Origin: Marinimicrobium sp050113635
Lineage (GTDB): Bacteria; Pseudomonadota; Gammaproteobacteria; Pseudomonadales; Cellvibrionaceae
DNA: 64,000 bases
Assembly: GCF_050113635.1 (NCBI RefSeq)
Contig: NZ_JBNJLT010000005.1
Span: forward strand, 273,502 to 337,501
Direction of reading: 5' to 3'
Every line of letters begins with the position of its first letter. Position 1 is the stretch's first letter. Under the pieces are notes generated by a model that was not told the origin of the DNA, ran no database searches, and saw only the letters and a program-made list of their open reading frames with translations. This document shows, one piece after another, positions 52,881 to 61,961 of this stretch. The position numbers and the translations under genes were made by a program.

Positions 52881-53915
52881 TCAGGAATCAGAGAGCCACT
52901 CAGCGGAGGAGTTGGAGAGCCACTCAGCGGAGGAGTTGGAGAGCCACTCGGCGGCGGCCTCCGCATAATAGGTAATGATCAGATCGGCACCGGCTCGCTT
53001 GAACGCAAGCAAACTTTCCAGCGCCACCGCCTGTTCATCGATCACTCCGGCGGCAGCGCCCGCCTTGATCATCGCGTACTCGCCGCTGACCTGATACACC
53101 GCAAGCGGACGCTCGGAATGCGCGCGGATATCCGCCAGGATGTCGAGATACGCCAGCCCGGGCTTGACCATCAGAATGTCGGCGCCCTCTTCCAGATCGC
53201 GCAGCGATTCCGCCAGTGCCTCGCGCCGGTTGGCCGGGTCCATCTGGTAGCTGGCGCGAGTGCCTTTAAAATTACTGTCCACCGCATCGCGAAAAGGGCC
53301 GTAAAACGCGGACGCGAATTTGGTGGAATAGGACATTACGGGAAGGTGGGCAAAACCGGCCTCATCCAGCGCCTGTCGAATCGCGGCGATCATACCATCC
53401 TGCATGCCCGAGGGAGCAATAACGTCCACGCCGGCACGCGCCGCCGTCACCACTTGTTTCTGCAAGTTCGTCAGGGTCGCGTCGTTGTCCACATCGTGTT
53501 CGTGAACCACTCCGCAATGGCCGTGATCGGTGTACTCGCAAAAGCAGTTGTCGCTGATGACACACATCTCCGGCACCGCTGACTTCGCGGTGCGTATCAT
53601 GCGCGCCATCAGGCCTTCATCGTTCCAGGTGTCCGCCCCTTCACTGTCTTTGTGCCGGGACACCCCGAACAGTAACACGGCGCGAATGCCTTTTTGCCAG
53701 GCGGTTTTCACCCGACTCGCCAATTGCGCCTCCGGGTAACGAACCACGCCCGGCATACTCGCGATACTCACAGGCTCGTCAATCCCCTCCTCCACAAACA
53801 GCGGAAGAATAAAGTCGCTGGCCGTCAGCCGCGTTTCACGCACCAGCTCGCGCAGCGCGGCGGTGCGCCGCAGACGACGAAATCGGAAATCGGGGTGAAC
53901 GGTGTTATGCGTCAT
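52881..53915 (-). CDS. hemB: Delta-aminolevulinic acid dehydratase (porphobilinogen synthase)
   Basis: 344 residues from the ATG at 53915. Active-site lysines are in SYSTKFASAFYGPF and ILMVKPGLAYLD. The cysteine metal motif DNCFCEYTDHGHCG marks the zinc-dependent class. It condenses two aminolevulinates to porphobilinogen in heme synthesis. The end is odd: after the normal EAAAEWL the C terminus repeats AEWLSNSS twice and stops after AEWLSDS, about 16 residues longer than expected, owing to a 24-bp DNA tandem repeat. Confidence 0.95.
   Translation of the reverse strand: MTHNTVHPDFRFRRLRRTAALRELVRETRLTASDFILPLFVEEGIDEPVSIASMPGVVRYPEAQLASRVKTAWQKGIRAVLLFGVSRHKDSEGADTWNDEGLMARMIRTAKSAVPEMCVISDNCFCEYTDHGHCGVVHEHDVDNDATLTNLQKQVVTAARAGVDVIAPSGMQDGMIAAIRQALDEAGFAHLPVMSYSTKFASAFYGPFRDAVDSNFKGTRASYQMDPANRREALAESLRDLEEGADILMVKPGLAYLDILADIRAHSERPLAVYQVSGEYAMIKAGAAAGVIDEQAVALESLLAFKRAGADLIITYYAEAAAEWLSNSSAEWLSNSSAEWLSDS
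52891..52962. repeat. 24-bp tandem repeat at the hemB 3' end
   Basis: Units at 52891-52914 and 52915-52938 are identical (GAGAGCCACTCAGCGGAGGA plus GTTG); the third unit, 52939-52962, matches in its first part only. In frame, each encodes an 8-residue step. Identity of the two units points to recent slippage duplication. Confidence 0.9.
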
Positions 53916-53928
53916 GGTTACCTCTGGT

Positions 53929-54354
53929 TTACAGCGACAGTGAGCCTTCGTGATTCCACTCGCAGCGAACCTGCATATCGCCCGAGCCCGGCACATGATA
54001 ATTAGCGGTCGATTCCCACGTAAAGGTATGTACGCCGGACAGCTCCGTTTCCAGGTGCACGGTGGCCGATACCCAGAACATTTTACTCAACAAATCTTCA
54101 AACTGAGCAATCCATTGATCCCACTCGTACTCCACGGCCTTATAGGACGCACCGAAGTGCATGACTTCCGTCTGGTAATGTCCGGCCCCAGCCGATACCG
54201 CCGGAATGGAGAACATTTCCTGCGACAGAAACGGCCAGTCATCCGCATGAGGCAATGTCAGCATGGCCTCGCGATTGACTTGCAAACGTCCGTCACCGGA
54301 AGGCACGTACGCCACATCTTTGATACAACCATACACAATGGATTCCTGATCCAT
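53929..54354 (-). CDS. Conserved hypothetical protein, cytoplasmic
   Basis: 141 residues from the ATG at 54354 (AAAGGAG 5 nt upstream). No signal or membrane segment. Begins MDQESIVYGCIKDVAYVPSG; aromatic-rich beta-type sequence in the second half (HTFTWESTANYHVPGSGD). No family recognised. Ends 13 bp before the hemB start on the same strand, so they may be co-transcribed. Confidence 0.65.
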   Translation of the reverse strand: MDQESIVYGCIKDVAYVPSGDGRLQVNREAMLTLPHADDWPFLSQEMFSIPAVSAGAGHYQTEVMHFGASYKAVEYEWDQWIAQFEDLLSKMFWVSATVHLETELSGVHTFTWESTANYHVPGSGDMQVRCEWNHEGSLSL

Positions 54355-54394
54355 AGCCGCTCCTTTACACGACTCAGACACAGCAAAAATTCAT

Positions 54395-55003
54395 TCAGCG
54401 CAACGGCCACCACCAGGGACCCTTGAAGCGTCTCTCACAACCGTCGAGCTGTTCGCGGTAGCGTTTAGCCCGGCTGCCCACCTTGTTGGCCACGCCCACC
54501 AACCAGGCTTTCTGATTGTAGGTGCGGCGCTGGTAGCCGCCGTGCCCTTCGTGATACGCCAGATACAGGTTGCGGGCATCGTTCTTGCCAATGCCGAGCC
54601 GTTCGTTGCTTTGCGTATTGTAATAACCGATAAAATCGATGGCATCGGCAAAACGCGTGCGACTTGCCCAGTGGTTACCGCTTAACCTCTGGTATTCATT
54701 CCAGGTTTCATCTTTTACCTGCGCATACCCATAGGCACTGCTGGGACGCGGCCCCGGGATAATCCAGAGAATTTTGGTGCGCGGCGGCTTGGCCTTGGGG
54801 CGGAAGCTCGACTCCTGGTACATGATGGCCATCAACGTGGCGATATCCGATCCCCAGCGCCGCTCTGAACGCCGGGCATCTTTGTACCAGCCGCGTTTTT
54901 CGTCAAACACATTGCAAATATTATCGCTGCTTTTCGGGGGCGCCGTGGCACAACCGGATAACAGTCCCAGCGCCAGCACGGCGGTGACAACCACAATTTT
55001 CAT
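54395..55003 (-). CDS. Transglycosylase SLT-domain lipoprotein
   Basis: 202 residues from the ATG at 55003, which overlaps the ligA stop by 4 bp (ATGA). Signal with lipobox ALGLLSGC. The lysozyme-like domain has the catalytic Glu in MYQESSFRPKAK and the SLT motif SSAYGYAQVKDETWNEY, then NLYLAYHEGHGGYQRRTY. It should cleave peptidoglycan glycan strands from the outer-membrane side. Confidence 0.85.
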   Translation of the reverse strand: MKIVVVTAVLALGLLSGCATAPPKSSDNICNVFDEKRGWYKDARRSERRWGSDIATLMAIMYQESSFRPKAKPPRTKILWIIPGPRPSSAYGYAQVKDETWNEYQRLSGNHWASRTRFADAIDFIGYYNTQSNERLGIGKNDARNLYLAYHEGHGGYQRRTYNQKAWLVGVANKVGSRAKRYREQLDGCERRFKGPWWWPLR

Positions 55004-57048
55004 GACGTTTGTTCCCATTGTTGCAATAGCGACATCAGCCCCGCTTCATCCATGATGTCGACGTCCAGTTCTTCGGCCTTGGCCAGTTTGGAGCCCGCCC
55101 CCGGACCGGCTACCAGGTAGTCGGTTTTCTTGGAGACACTGCCTGCCACCTTGGCCCCCAGCGCCTGCAACCGCTCTTTCGCTTCGTCTCGCGTCAGTTG
55201 CTCCAGCGTGCCGGTCAGGACAAACGTCTGGCCAGCCAATGGCAGTGCATCGCGATCAATCGGAGCGGCTTCCGACCAGGTAACGCCCTGCGATCTCAGT
55301 GCCTCCACGGCTTCGCGATTGTGCGGCTGGGCAAAAAACTCAGCCACAAAATGCGCGACCACCGGGCCGACGTCCTCGACTTTCTGGAGGTTTTCTTCGT
55401 CAGCGTCGGCCAGGGAATCCAGAGAGCCATAATACTGAGCCAGATTTCGCGCTGTCGCTTCGCCCACTTCACGAATGCCCAGCGCGTAGACAAACTTGGC
55501 CAGGGTGGTTTGCTTGCTGGCTTCCAGCGCCGCCAGCAAATTATCCGCGGATTTTTCGCCCATCCGCTCAAGGCTGACCAGCTGATCGCGAGTCAGAGTA
55601 TACAGGTCTGCCACCGCGTGTATCAGATCTCGATCCACCAGTTGCTCAACCAGTTTGTCGCCAAGCCCGTCGATATCCAGCGCCTTGCGCGAGGCAAAGT
55701 GTTTGATGGCCTCTTTACGCTGTGCGGGGCAGATCAAGCCCCCGTCACACCTGGCCACCGCTTCGCCAGGCACGCGCTCGACCGGGGACTCGCATACCGG
55801 ACATCGATCAGGGAAGGTAATCGCTTCTGCGTCGTCGGGTCGTTTACTGGTCACCACCGACACAATTTGCGGAATCACATCACCGGCGCGGCGCACGACG
55901 ACGGTATCGCCAATCTTGACGCCCAGCCGGGCGATTTCGTCGGCGTTATGCAGCGTCGCATTGGACACCGTCACCCCGCCGACAAACACCGGCTCCAGCC
56001 GCGCCACGGGCGTAACGGCCCCGGTGCGGCCTACCTGAAACGACACGCCTTTCAGCAGCGTCATTTCTTCCTGCGCGGGAAACTTGCAGGCAATCGCCCA
56101 GCGCGGCGCACGGGAAACAAACCCCAGCTCTTCCTGGAGGTCGCGGCGGTTGACCTTGAAGACAATACCGTCAATATCGTAATTTAAAGCCGCCCGCTTT
56201 TCACCGATTTTACGGTAGTAGGCGACGCAGTCCGCCACGCCACTGACGGTGTCAATTTCGCCATTGATCTTCAGTCCCCACTCGCGCAACGATGCCAGTA
56301 TGTCCGAATGCTTGCCGGGCAAGGCGCCGCCTTCAACATAACCCACGCTGTAGGCGCACATTTCCAGCGGGCGCTGGGCGGTGATACGCGCATCCAGCTG
56401 TCGCAGGCTGCCGGCTGCCGCGTTGCGCGGGTTCACAAAGCCTTTTTCGTCCCGCTCGCGAGCTGTCTGATTCAGGCGTTCAAAACCGGCCTTGGGCATA
56501 TAGATTTCGCCGCGCACTTCAAGCACATCGGGATAGCCCGAACCGCGCAGGCGCAAGGGGATCGAGTCAATGGTGCGCACATTCTGGGTAATGTCTTCGC
56601 CCTGGGTGCCGTCCCCTCGGGTGGCACCGCGCACGAGCAAACCGTCGCGGTATAAAAGACTGACGGCAATGCCATCGAGCTTGGGTTCACAGGCGTATTC
56701 GATTTCAGCATTGTCCTGCAAACGATCGCGCACACGGCGATCAAAGGCCTCCAGATCCTCCTCGTTAAACGCGTTGTCCAGAGACAGCATGGGCAGTTCG
56801 TGAGTGACCGTGGCGAATGCACTGAGGGGCGTGGCCCCCACCCGCTGCGTAGGCGAGTCAGCGGTGATCAACGCCGGGTATTCCGCTTCCAGCGCCTGAA
56901 GTTCGCGCATTAGCCGGTCGTATTCCGCATCGGGGATATCCGGGTCATCCAGCGCGTAATAGCGATAATTGTGCTCCTGAAGGGTCGCACGAAGCTCCTG
57001 GGCTCGGGCGCTTTGCTCAGCCGGTATGGCAGAGTGGGAGTTGGCCAT
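55000..57048 (-). CDS. ligA: NAD-dependent DNA ligase
   Basis: 682 residues from the ATG at 57048; a TTG 24 nt upstream is possible. Adenylation-domain lysine in CEPKLDGIAVSL, OB fold, a Cys4 zinc finger (CPVCESP and CDGGLICPAQR), helix-hairpin-helix repeats and a C-terminal BRCT domain (LAGQTFVLTGTLEQLTRDEA). It seals nicks in replication and repair. It follows zipA by 47 bp, the usual smc-zipA-ligA order of many gammaproteobacteria. Confidence 0.96.
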   Translation of the reverse strand: MANSHSAIPAEQSARAQELRATLQEHNYRYYALDDPDIPDAEYDRLMRELQALEAEYPALITADSPTQRVGATPLSAFATVTHELPMLSLDNAFNEEDLEAFDRRVRDRLQDNAEIEYACEPKLDGIAVSLLYRDGLLVRGATRGDGTQGEDITQNVRTIDSIPLRLRGSGYPDVLEVRGEIYMPKAGFERLNQTARERDEKGFVNPRNAAAGSLRQLDARITAQRPLEMCAYSVGYVEGGALPGKHSDILASLREWGLKINGEIDTVSGVADCVAYYRKIGEKRAALNYDIDGIVFKVNRRDLQEELGFVSRAPRWAIACKFPAQEEMTLLKGVSFQVGRTGAVTPVARLEPVFVGGVTVSNATLHNADEIARLGVKIGDTVVVRRAGDVIPQIVSVVTSKRPDDAEAITFPDRCPVCESPVERVPGEAVARCDGGLICPAQRKEAIKHFASRKALDIDGLGDKLVEQLVDRDLIHAVADLYTLTRDQLVSLERMGEKSADNLLAALEASKQTTLAKFVYALGIREVGEATARNLAQYYGSLDSLADADEENLQKVEDVGPVVAHFVAEFFAQPHNREAVEALRSQGVTWSEAAPIDRDALPLAGQTFVLTGTLEQLTRDEAKERLQALGAKVAGSVSKKTDYLVAGPGAGSKLAKAEELDVDIMDEAGLMSLLQQWEQTS

Positions 57049-57095
57049 GTGGCGGTCGTTCCTGCGGATCAATGACTGCGGGGTGGCGGCGCGCC

Positions 57096-58280
57096 TCAGT
57101 GCGGCGCGCGCGACAGTTGCTTGCGTTCAAATTCGTGGATGCGTTGCCGACAGTGTTCCTGTGTCTGCCGGGTGAGCACGCTGCGATTCTCGTCTTTCAG
57201 TTCCCCGCCCAGGGCCTGGCCAATGGAACGGGCGGCCTCCAGCATTTCCTCAAATACGTCCACATTGGCCAGTTCCACCGCACGCTCCAGCGGCAGGGTC
57301 ATGAACAGGCTGATACCGGGCGTGGTGAAATTGTCCATGGCATCCAGGTCGAAAACACCGGGCTTGACCATGTTCGCCAGACTAAAGAGGATGGCACCGC
57401 CACCTCTGGGCCGTTCATAACGGTGGAAAATGTTCATATCGCCAAAGCGCAGACCTGCATCGATAACGGCATCCAGCAATGCATCACCGCGAAACTGTTC
57501 TCCGGCCGGTGCCATTACGTTAATAACCAGGACCTCTTCCGGCTGGGGCGCCGGGCGCCCCGCTTCCGGCTTGGGTTCCGCCTTGGGCTTGGGTTTGGAT
57601 TCCGGCCTGGGCTTGGATTCTGGCTTGAGGCCGGGCTCCGGTTTAGCCTGGGGTTCCGATTTAAACGGAGCCGGTGACGGCTGGGCGCCACGCGGTTCCA
57701 GTGGGCTAGAGGTCGCTTTTGTTCTGGCAGGCTCGGGCGCTGGTTCCGGTGCGGCAGACGGTTCCGGGGTTTCGTCCCACTCGCCGCCCCCGTCCAGCGT
57801 CGGCTCAATGCGAGCATCGTGTTCACCCGATGCCGGGCTTGCCGATTCTTCAGCTTCCATCAGTAGCGGGACCGACTCATCGAGATTCAATGCCACCTGC
57901 TCAGGAATTCGCCCACGGCTATCGGCAGGCCTGGCCTCATAGCGAGGCGGCTCGGGTTCCTCTGTCTCGAATGTTTCCGTATCGAAGGACTGACCGGAGT
58001 CCTCAATGTGAGTGTCATCGTCCAGCTCATCCACAGGCGCGCGATGAAACGGTCGTTCATCTTCCGGGGTTTCACGATAGGCCACGACGCGAGCGCCACC
58101 GTTGGGCAGCTCCGCTCCGTAATCCACCGCTGGGTCCCGATGACTCGTCGTGGAGCTCGCACGGCCCATGAAGCGGGAAACCTTCAGGGAATCCCTCTGG
58201 GCATTACGCATACGCCGCCAGCCATCGAGAAGAATCCCGAGGATCAGCAAGATAATCAGTATCGTCAGCCAGTCGCCCAT
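57096..58280 (-). CDS. zipA: Cell division protein ZipA
   Basis: 394 residues. N-terminal membrane anchor (LTILIILLILGILLDGWRRM), a basic stretch, a long Pro/Glu/Lys linker (about 60-250, with KPESKPRPESKPKPKAEPK) and the C-terminal FtsZ-binding domain (LVINVMAPAGEQFRGDAL, FSLANMVKPGVFDLD). It tethers FtsZ rings to the inner membrane. Between smc and ligA, as expected. Confidence 0.93.
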   Translation of the reverse strand: MGDWLTILIILLILGILLDGWRRMRNAQRDSLKVSRFMGRASSTTSHRDPAVDYGAELPNGGARVVAYRETPEDERPFHRAPVDELDDDTHIEDSGQSFDTETFETEEPEPPRYEARPADSRGRIPEQVALNLDESVPLLMEAEESASPASGEHDARIEPTLDGGGEWDETPEPSAAPEPAPEPARTKATSSPLEPRGAQPSPAPFKSEPQAKPEPGLKPESKPRPESKPKPKAEPKPEAGRPAPQPEEVLVINVMAPAGEQFRGDALLDAVIDAGLRFGDMNIFHRYERPRGGGAILFSLANMVKPGVFDLDAMDNFTTPGISLFMTLPLERAVELANVDVFEEMLEAARSIGQALGGELKDENRSVLTRQTQEHCRQRIHEFERKQLSRAPH

Positions 58281-58324
58281 AATATTGTCCGGTCAGTTAA
58301 TCCGTCAGATTCTCGCCCAGTGAG

Positions 58325-61300
58325 TTACACAGCCGCGAGTTCGGCCGCTTCGTCCACATCCACGGTCACCAGGCGGGAAACGCCCGGCTCGTGCATGGTA
58401 ACACCCATCAGTTGGTGCGCCATCTCCATGGCAATCTTGTTGTGGGTAATATAAATAAACTGCACGTGCGCCGACATTTCTTCTACCATGCGTGCGTAGC
58501 GGCCCACGTTGGCATCGTCCAGAGGCGCATCCACTTCGTCCAGCATACAGAACGGCGCCGGGTTCAGACGGAAGATTGAGAACACCAGCGCGATCGCGGT
58601 CAACGCCTTCTCTCCCCCTGACAGCAAATGGATGGTGCTGTTGCGCTTGCCCGGCGGGCGGGCCATGATCGTAATACCGGTATCGAGTAGATCCTCGCCG
58701 GTAAGTTCCAGATAGGCATGGCCTCCACCGAAGACTTTGGGAAACAGTTCCTGCAATGACCGATTGACTTCATCAAAGGTCTCCCGGAAGCGGGTCCGGG
58801 TTTCACGGTCAATTTTGCGGATCGCATTCTCCAGGGTTTCGAGAGCCTCTCGGAGGTCCTCGTCCTGGGCGTCCAGGTACTGTTTGCGCTCAGATTCGGT
58901 GTGATATTCGTCGATGGCCGCCAGGTTGATCGGCCCGAGACGGGCAATACGGCCCGCCACTTGCTCCAGTTCAGACTCCAGCGGCTTGAGTTCGGCGTCT
59001 TCGGGCAACTCGGATAACAACGCCTCCAGATCGAACTCTTCTTCTGCCAGTTGCTGGGCAAGCCCCGAGCGCTGCACTTCGAACGTCTGGGCGGCAAGCC
59101 GCTCCTGCTCCAAATGCGTGCGAACGGCCTGAACCTCCTGTTCGGCCCGGTTTCTGGCCTGTTCAGCTGAGCGCAATGTCTGCTCCACATCCTCCAGCGA
59201 ACGGCGGGCTTCGGTCAACTCCGCCTCGACGCTGAGACGCTTGTCGAGATTGGCTTCCAGCTCCAATTGGTGCTCTTCCGCCGGGTCGCTGGCTTCCCCC
59301 AATGCTTCCAGCAATTGCTCGCGGCGCTCTTCGAGACGTTGCGTTTGTTCCTGCAGTCGGGCGATGCCCAGGCGGATACTGTCCAACTGGGTTTTCAGCG
59401 ACTGGGCCCGCATCGCCAGTTCGTGCGCTTTGTCCCGGTCATGACGGGCTTTCTGGCGAGCGTCGTCCAGGCCACCGCGAATCCGGTCCCGCTCCTGCAG
59501 CAGTCGCTCCCGCTCGTCGGTGTCCTGGCCCATGGATTCAATGGCGTCGCTCAGGATCATGCGTGCCTCGGCCAGTTGCTCGGCCTCCTGATCCAGTTGC
59601 TCGCCCGCTTCGCGAATTTCGGTATCGGTTCGTTCCCGGCGCACGCTGATTTGTTCGATGCGCGCCTGTTTTGCGCTCAGTTGAGCACGCAGCTCGCCAG
59701 CACGCCGATTTTGCTCGTCCACCTCGCGCCGGGCGGTTTCGCGCTCCTGTTCCAGGCGGCGGACCGCTTCGCGCCCTTCGGCACGCGCCTCATCGAGACG
59801 GCTGACCTCGGTTTCCAGCTCATGGATCGTCGCGTCCAGCTCTTCCAGTTCCTGTCGACGGGCGATCACGCCGGCACTGGCATCGGTATCGCGGGCGACT
59901 TTCAGCCACTGCGGGCCGAGCCAGATACCATCGCGAGTAATCACCGATTCTCCCGCGCTCAACTGAGGGCGCAGCGCCAAAGCGTCGTTGAGTGAGTCCG
60001 CCAGATAAACACCCTGGAGCAGATCGCTCAAATCCCAGTCGGCCTGAACCTTGTCCAGCAGTCGGGGGGCTTTCTCACCGGTAACCGCTTGCGTTCGGCG
60101 GGCGGTATCCATTAACACCAGTTCGCCTTGGCTGAGATTGGCCAGTGTGGTGGCGACAGCGTCCAGACCATCGACACAAACGGCCTGAAGGCTATTACCC
60201 AGGACTGTTTCGACGGCGGTATCCCAGTCGTCAGAGACTGTCAGGGTTTCGGCCAGACGGGGCTGGTCCGTTAATTGGTGTTCATCCAGCCAGTTGGCGA
60301 CGGCCTTGCTCTTTTCGCCGAGCGCGGCTTGCTGCAAGGCTTCCAGCGAAGCGTGGCGACCGCGCTGGCTTTGCAGCTTGCTGCGCGCCTGATCCAGTTC
60401 ATCCGCCAGGCGGTTATTGGTCTCGCGCTGGGCTTCCAATTGCTCGCCAAGACTTTCGCTTTGGCCGCGCTTTTCCTCGACCACCAAGTCCAGTTCGGCC
60501 AGTTGCTCGTTCAACTGCTCGATTTCTTCATCGTCGGCGCCCACTTGCAGCCCGGAGCGTTCTTCTTTCAGTTTCTCAATACGTTGCAATAAGCGCTGCT
60601 GCACCTGCTCCAGATGCTGAATGCGTGACTGCTGGACCTCCGCCCGTTGGCGAGGCTCGGCGGCACGCTGGTTAAAGGCGTCCCACTCGCTCTGCCAGTG
60701 TTGCATCGCCTCTTCGGACGCCTGCAACGCATCACCGGACGACTCTTCCGCCGCGCGCACCAGTTCGAGCTCTGGCTCGATCTCCATTAGCTCCGTTTCC
60801 CAGCCTTCGGCCTTCTCTTTGTCAAACTGCAGGCTGTCATTGGCCTCGCGGCGATCCCGCTCGGTCTGATCCAGGTCCGTCTGTAACTGACGGCTGCGCT
60901 CCTTGGCGTGCTGGATGGTTTGTTCAATACGGGCGATATCAGCGCCAATGGCATAGTATCGACCCTGAACTTCGTTAAACTTGTCCTGAAGTTCGGTATA
61001 TTGGCTGCGGCACTTCTCGATCTCGGTATCTTTGCTGACCTGATCGGTAACAAAGGACTCCATGCGCAGCTCAAGGTCCCGAATCGTCTCCTGCTTGCTT
61101 TTGGCCTGCCGGTCCAGGTTCCGGTATTTAAGCGCCTGCAGTTGCGCCTTCAGCTGGCGCTCTTCCTTTTTGAACTCGGTGTATTTTTCAGCCGCCTGGG
61201 CCTGGCGCTGCAACCGGCTCAGCTGGCGTTCCAGTTCGTCCCGGATATCGGTCAGGCGCTCCAGGTTTTCCTGGGTGCGGCGGATGCGGTTTTCCGTGTC

Positions 61301-61834
61301 GCGGCGGCGCTCCTTGTATTTGGAGATACCCGCGGCCTCTTCGATATAGACACGCAGCTCTTCGGGTTTGGCCTCGATCAACCGGGAAATCATGCCCTGC
61401 TCGATAATGGCATAGCTCCGGGGGCCGAGGCCGGTGCCCAGGAAGATATCGGTAATATCACGGCGCCGGCATTTGGTACCGTTGAGGTAATAGATGTTCT
61501 GCGCGTCCCGAGTGACCTTGCGCTTGATGGAGATTTCGTTGAAAGCGGCGTACTCGCCCTGCACGGTCTTGTCCGTGTTGTCGAACACCAGTTCGATCGA
61601 CGCCTGCCCTACCGGTTTGCGGGCATTCGAGCCATTGAAGATGACGTCGGTCATGGCTTCGCCGCGAAGGTTCTTGGCGGACGATTCACCCATGACCCAG
61701 CGCACCGCATCAATAATGTTGGACTTGCCGCAACCATTCGGGCCCACCACTGCGCACAAATTGCTGGGGAAATTGACCGTCGTGGAGTCAACGAATGATT
61801 TGAAGCCGACCAGCTTGATACACTTGAGGCGCAT
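58325..61834 (-). CDS. smc: Chromosome partition protein SMC
   Basis: 1169 residues. Walker A VGPNGCGKSNIID (about residue 32) and C-terminal signature/Walker B HLLSGGEKALTAIAL, MLDEVDAPLDDANVG form the ATPase head. Long coiled coils (about 170-500 and 660-1000) flank a hinge near residues 510-650 (VETVLGNSLQAVCVDGLDA). It loads onto DNA and organises chromosomes with ScpAB. The start MRLKCIKLVGFKSF is the family N terminus. Confidence 0.96.
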   Translation of the reverse strand: MRLKCIKLVGFKSFVDSTTVNFPSNLCAVVGPNGCGKSNIIDAVRWVMGESSAKNLRGEAMTDVIFNGSNARKPVGQASIELVFDNTDKTVQGEYAAFNEISIKRKVTRDAQNIYYLNGTKCRRRDITDIFLGTGLGPRSYAIIEQGMISRLIEAKPEELRVYIEEAAGISKYKERRRDTENRIRRTQENLERLTDIRDELERQLSRLQRQAQAAEKYTEFKKEERQLKAQLQALKYRNLDRQAKSKQETIRDLELRMESFVTDQVSKDTEIEKCRSQYTELQDKFNEVQGRYYAIGADIARIEQTIQHAKERSRQLQTDLDQTERDRREANDSLQFDKEKAEGWETELMEIEPELELVRAAEESSGDALQASEEAMQHWQSEWDAFNQRAAEPRQRAEVQQSRIQHLEQVQQRLLQRIEKLKEERSGLQVGADDEEIEQLNEQLAELDLVVEEKRGQSESLGEQLEAQRETNNRLADELDQARSKLQSQRGRHASLEALQQAALGEKSKAVANWLDEHQLTDQPRLAETLTVSDDWDTAVETVLGNSLQAVCVDGLDAVATTLANLSQGELVLMDTARRTQAVTGEKAPRLLDKVQADWDLSDLLQGVYLADSLNDALALRPQLSAGESVITRDGIWLGPQWLKVARDTDASAGVIARRQELEELDATIHELETEVSRLDEARAEGREAVRRLEQERETARREVDEQNRRAGELRAQLSAKQARIEQISVRRERTDTEIREAGEQLDQEAEQLAEARMILSDAIESMGQDTDERERLLQERDRIRGGLDDARQKARHDRDKAHELAMRAQSLKTQLDSIRLGIARLQEQTQRLEERREQLLEALGEASDPAEEHQLELEANLDKRLSVEAELTEARRSLEDVEQTLRSAEQARNRAEQEVQAVRTHLEQERLAAQTFEVQRSGLAQQLAEEEFDLEALLSELPEDAELKPLESELEQVAGRIARLGPINLAAIDEYHTESERKQYLDAQDEDLREALETLENAIRKIDRETRTRFRETFDEVNRSLQELFPKVFGGGHAYLELTGEDLLDTGITIMARPPGKRNSTIHLLSGGEKALTAIALVFSIFRLNPAPFCMLDEVDAPLDDANVGRYARMVEEMSAHVQFIYITHNKIAMEMAHQLMGVTMHEPGVSRLVTVDVDEAAELAAV

Positions 61835-61961
61835 AAGTCCTTATCACTCGGTTTTTAATCGCAGGCCAGCATGCTAGCCCATTGAAATTATTGACTTTTC
61901 CCGCCTCTCCGCCATGCGCCGACAGGCTGGTGCAAAGGCGGAAATTCTACACGGATTTGCG

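Noticed and set aside
52891..52962. CRISPR-like repeats
   Set aside because: Units are contiguous with no spacers and lie in frame in hemB; a simple coding tandem repeat.
57541..57660. Low-complexity G/C-rich repeat as a possible regulatory array
   Set aside because: It encodes the Pro/Lys/Glu linker of ZipA, a normal feature of that protein.
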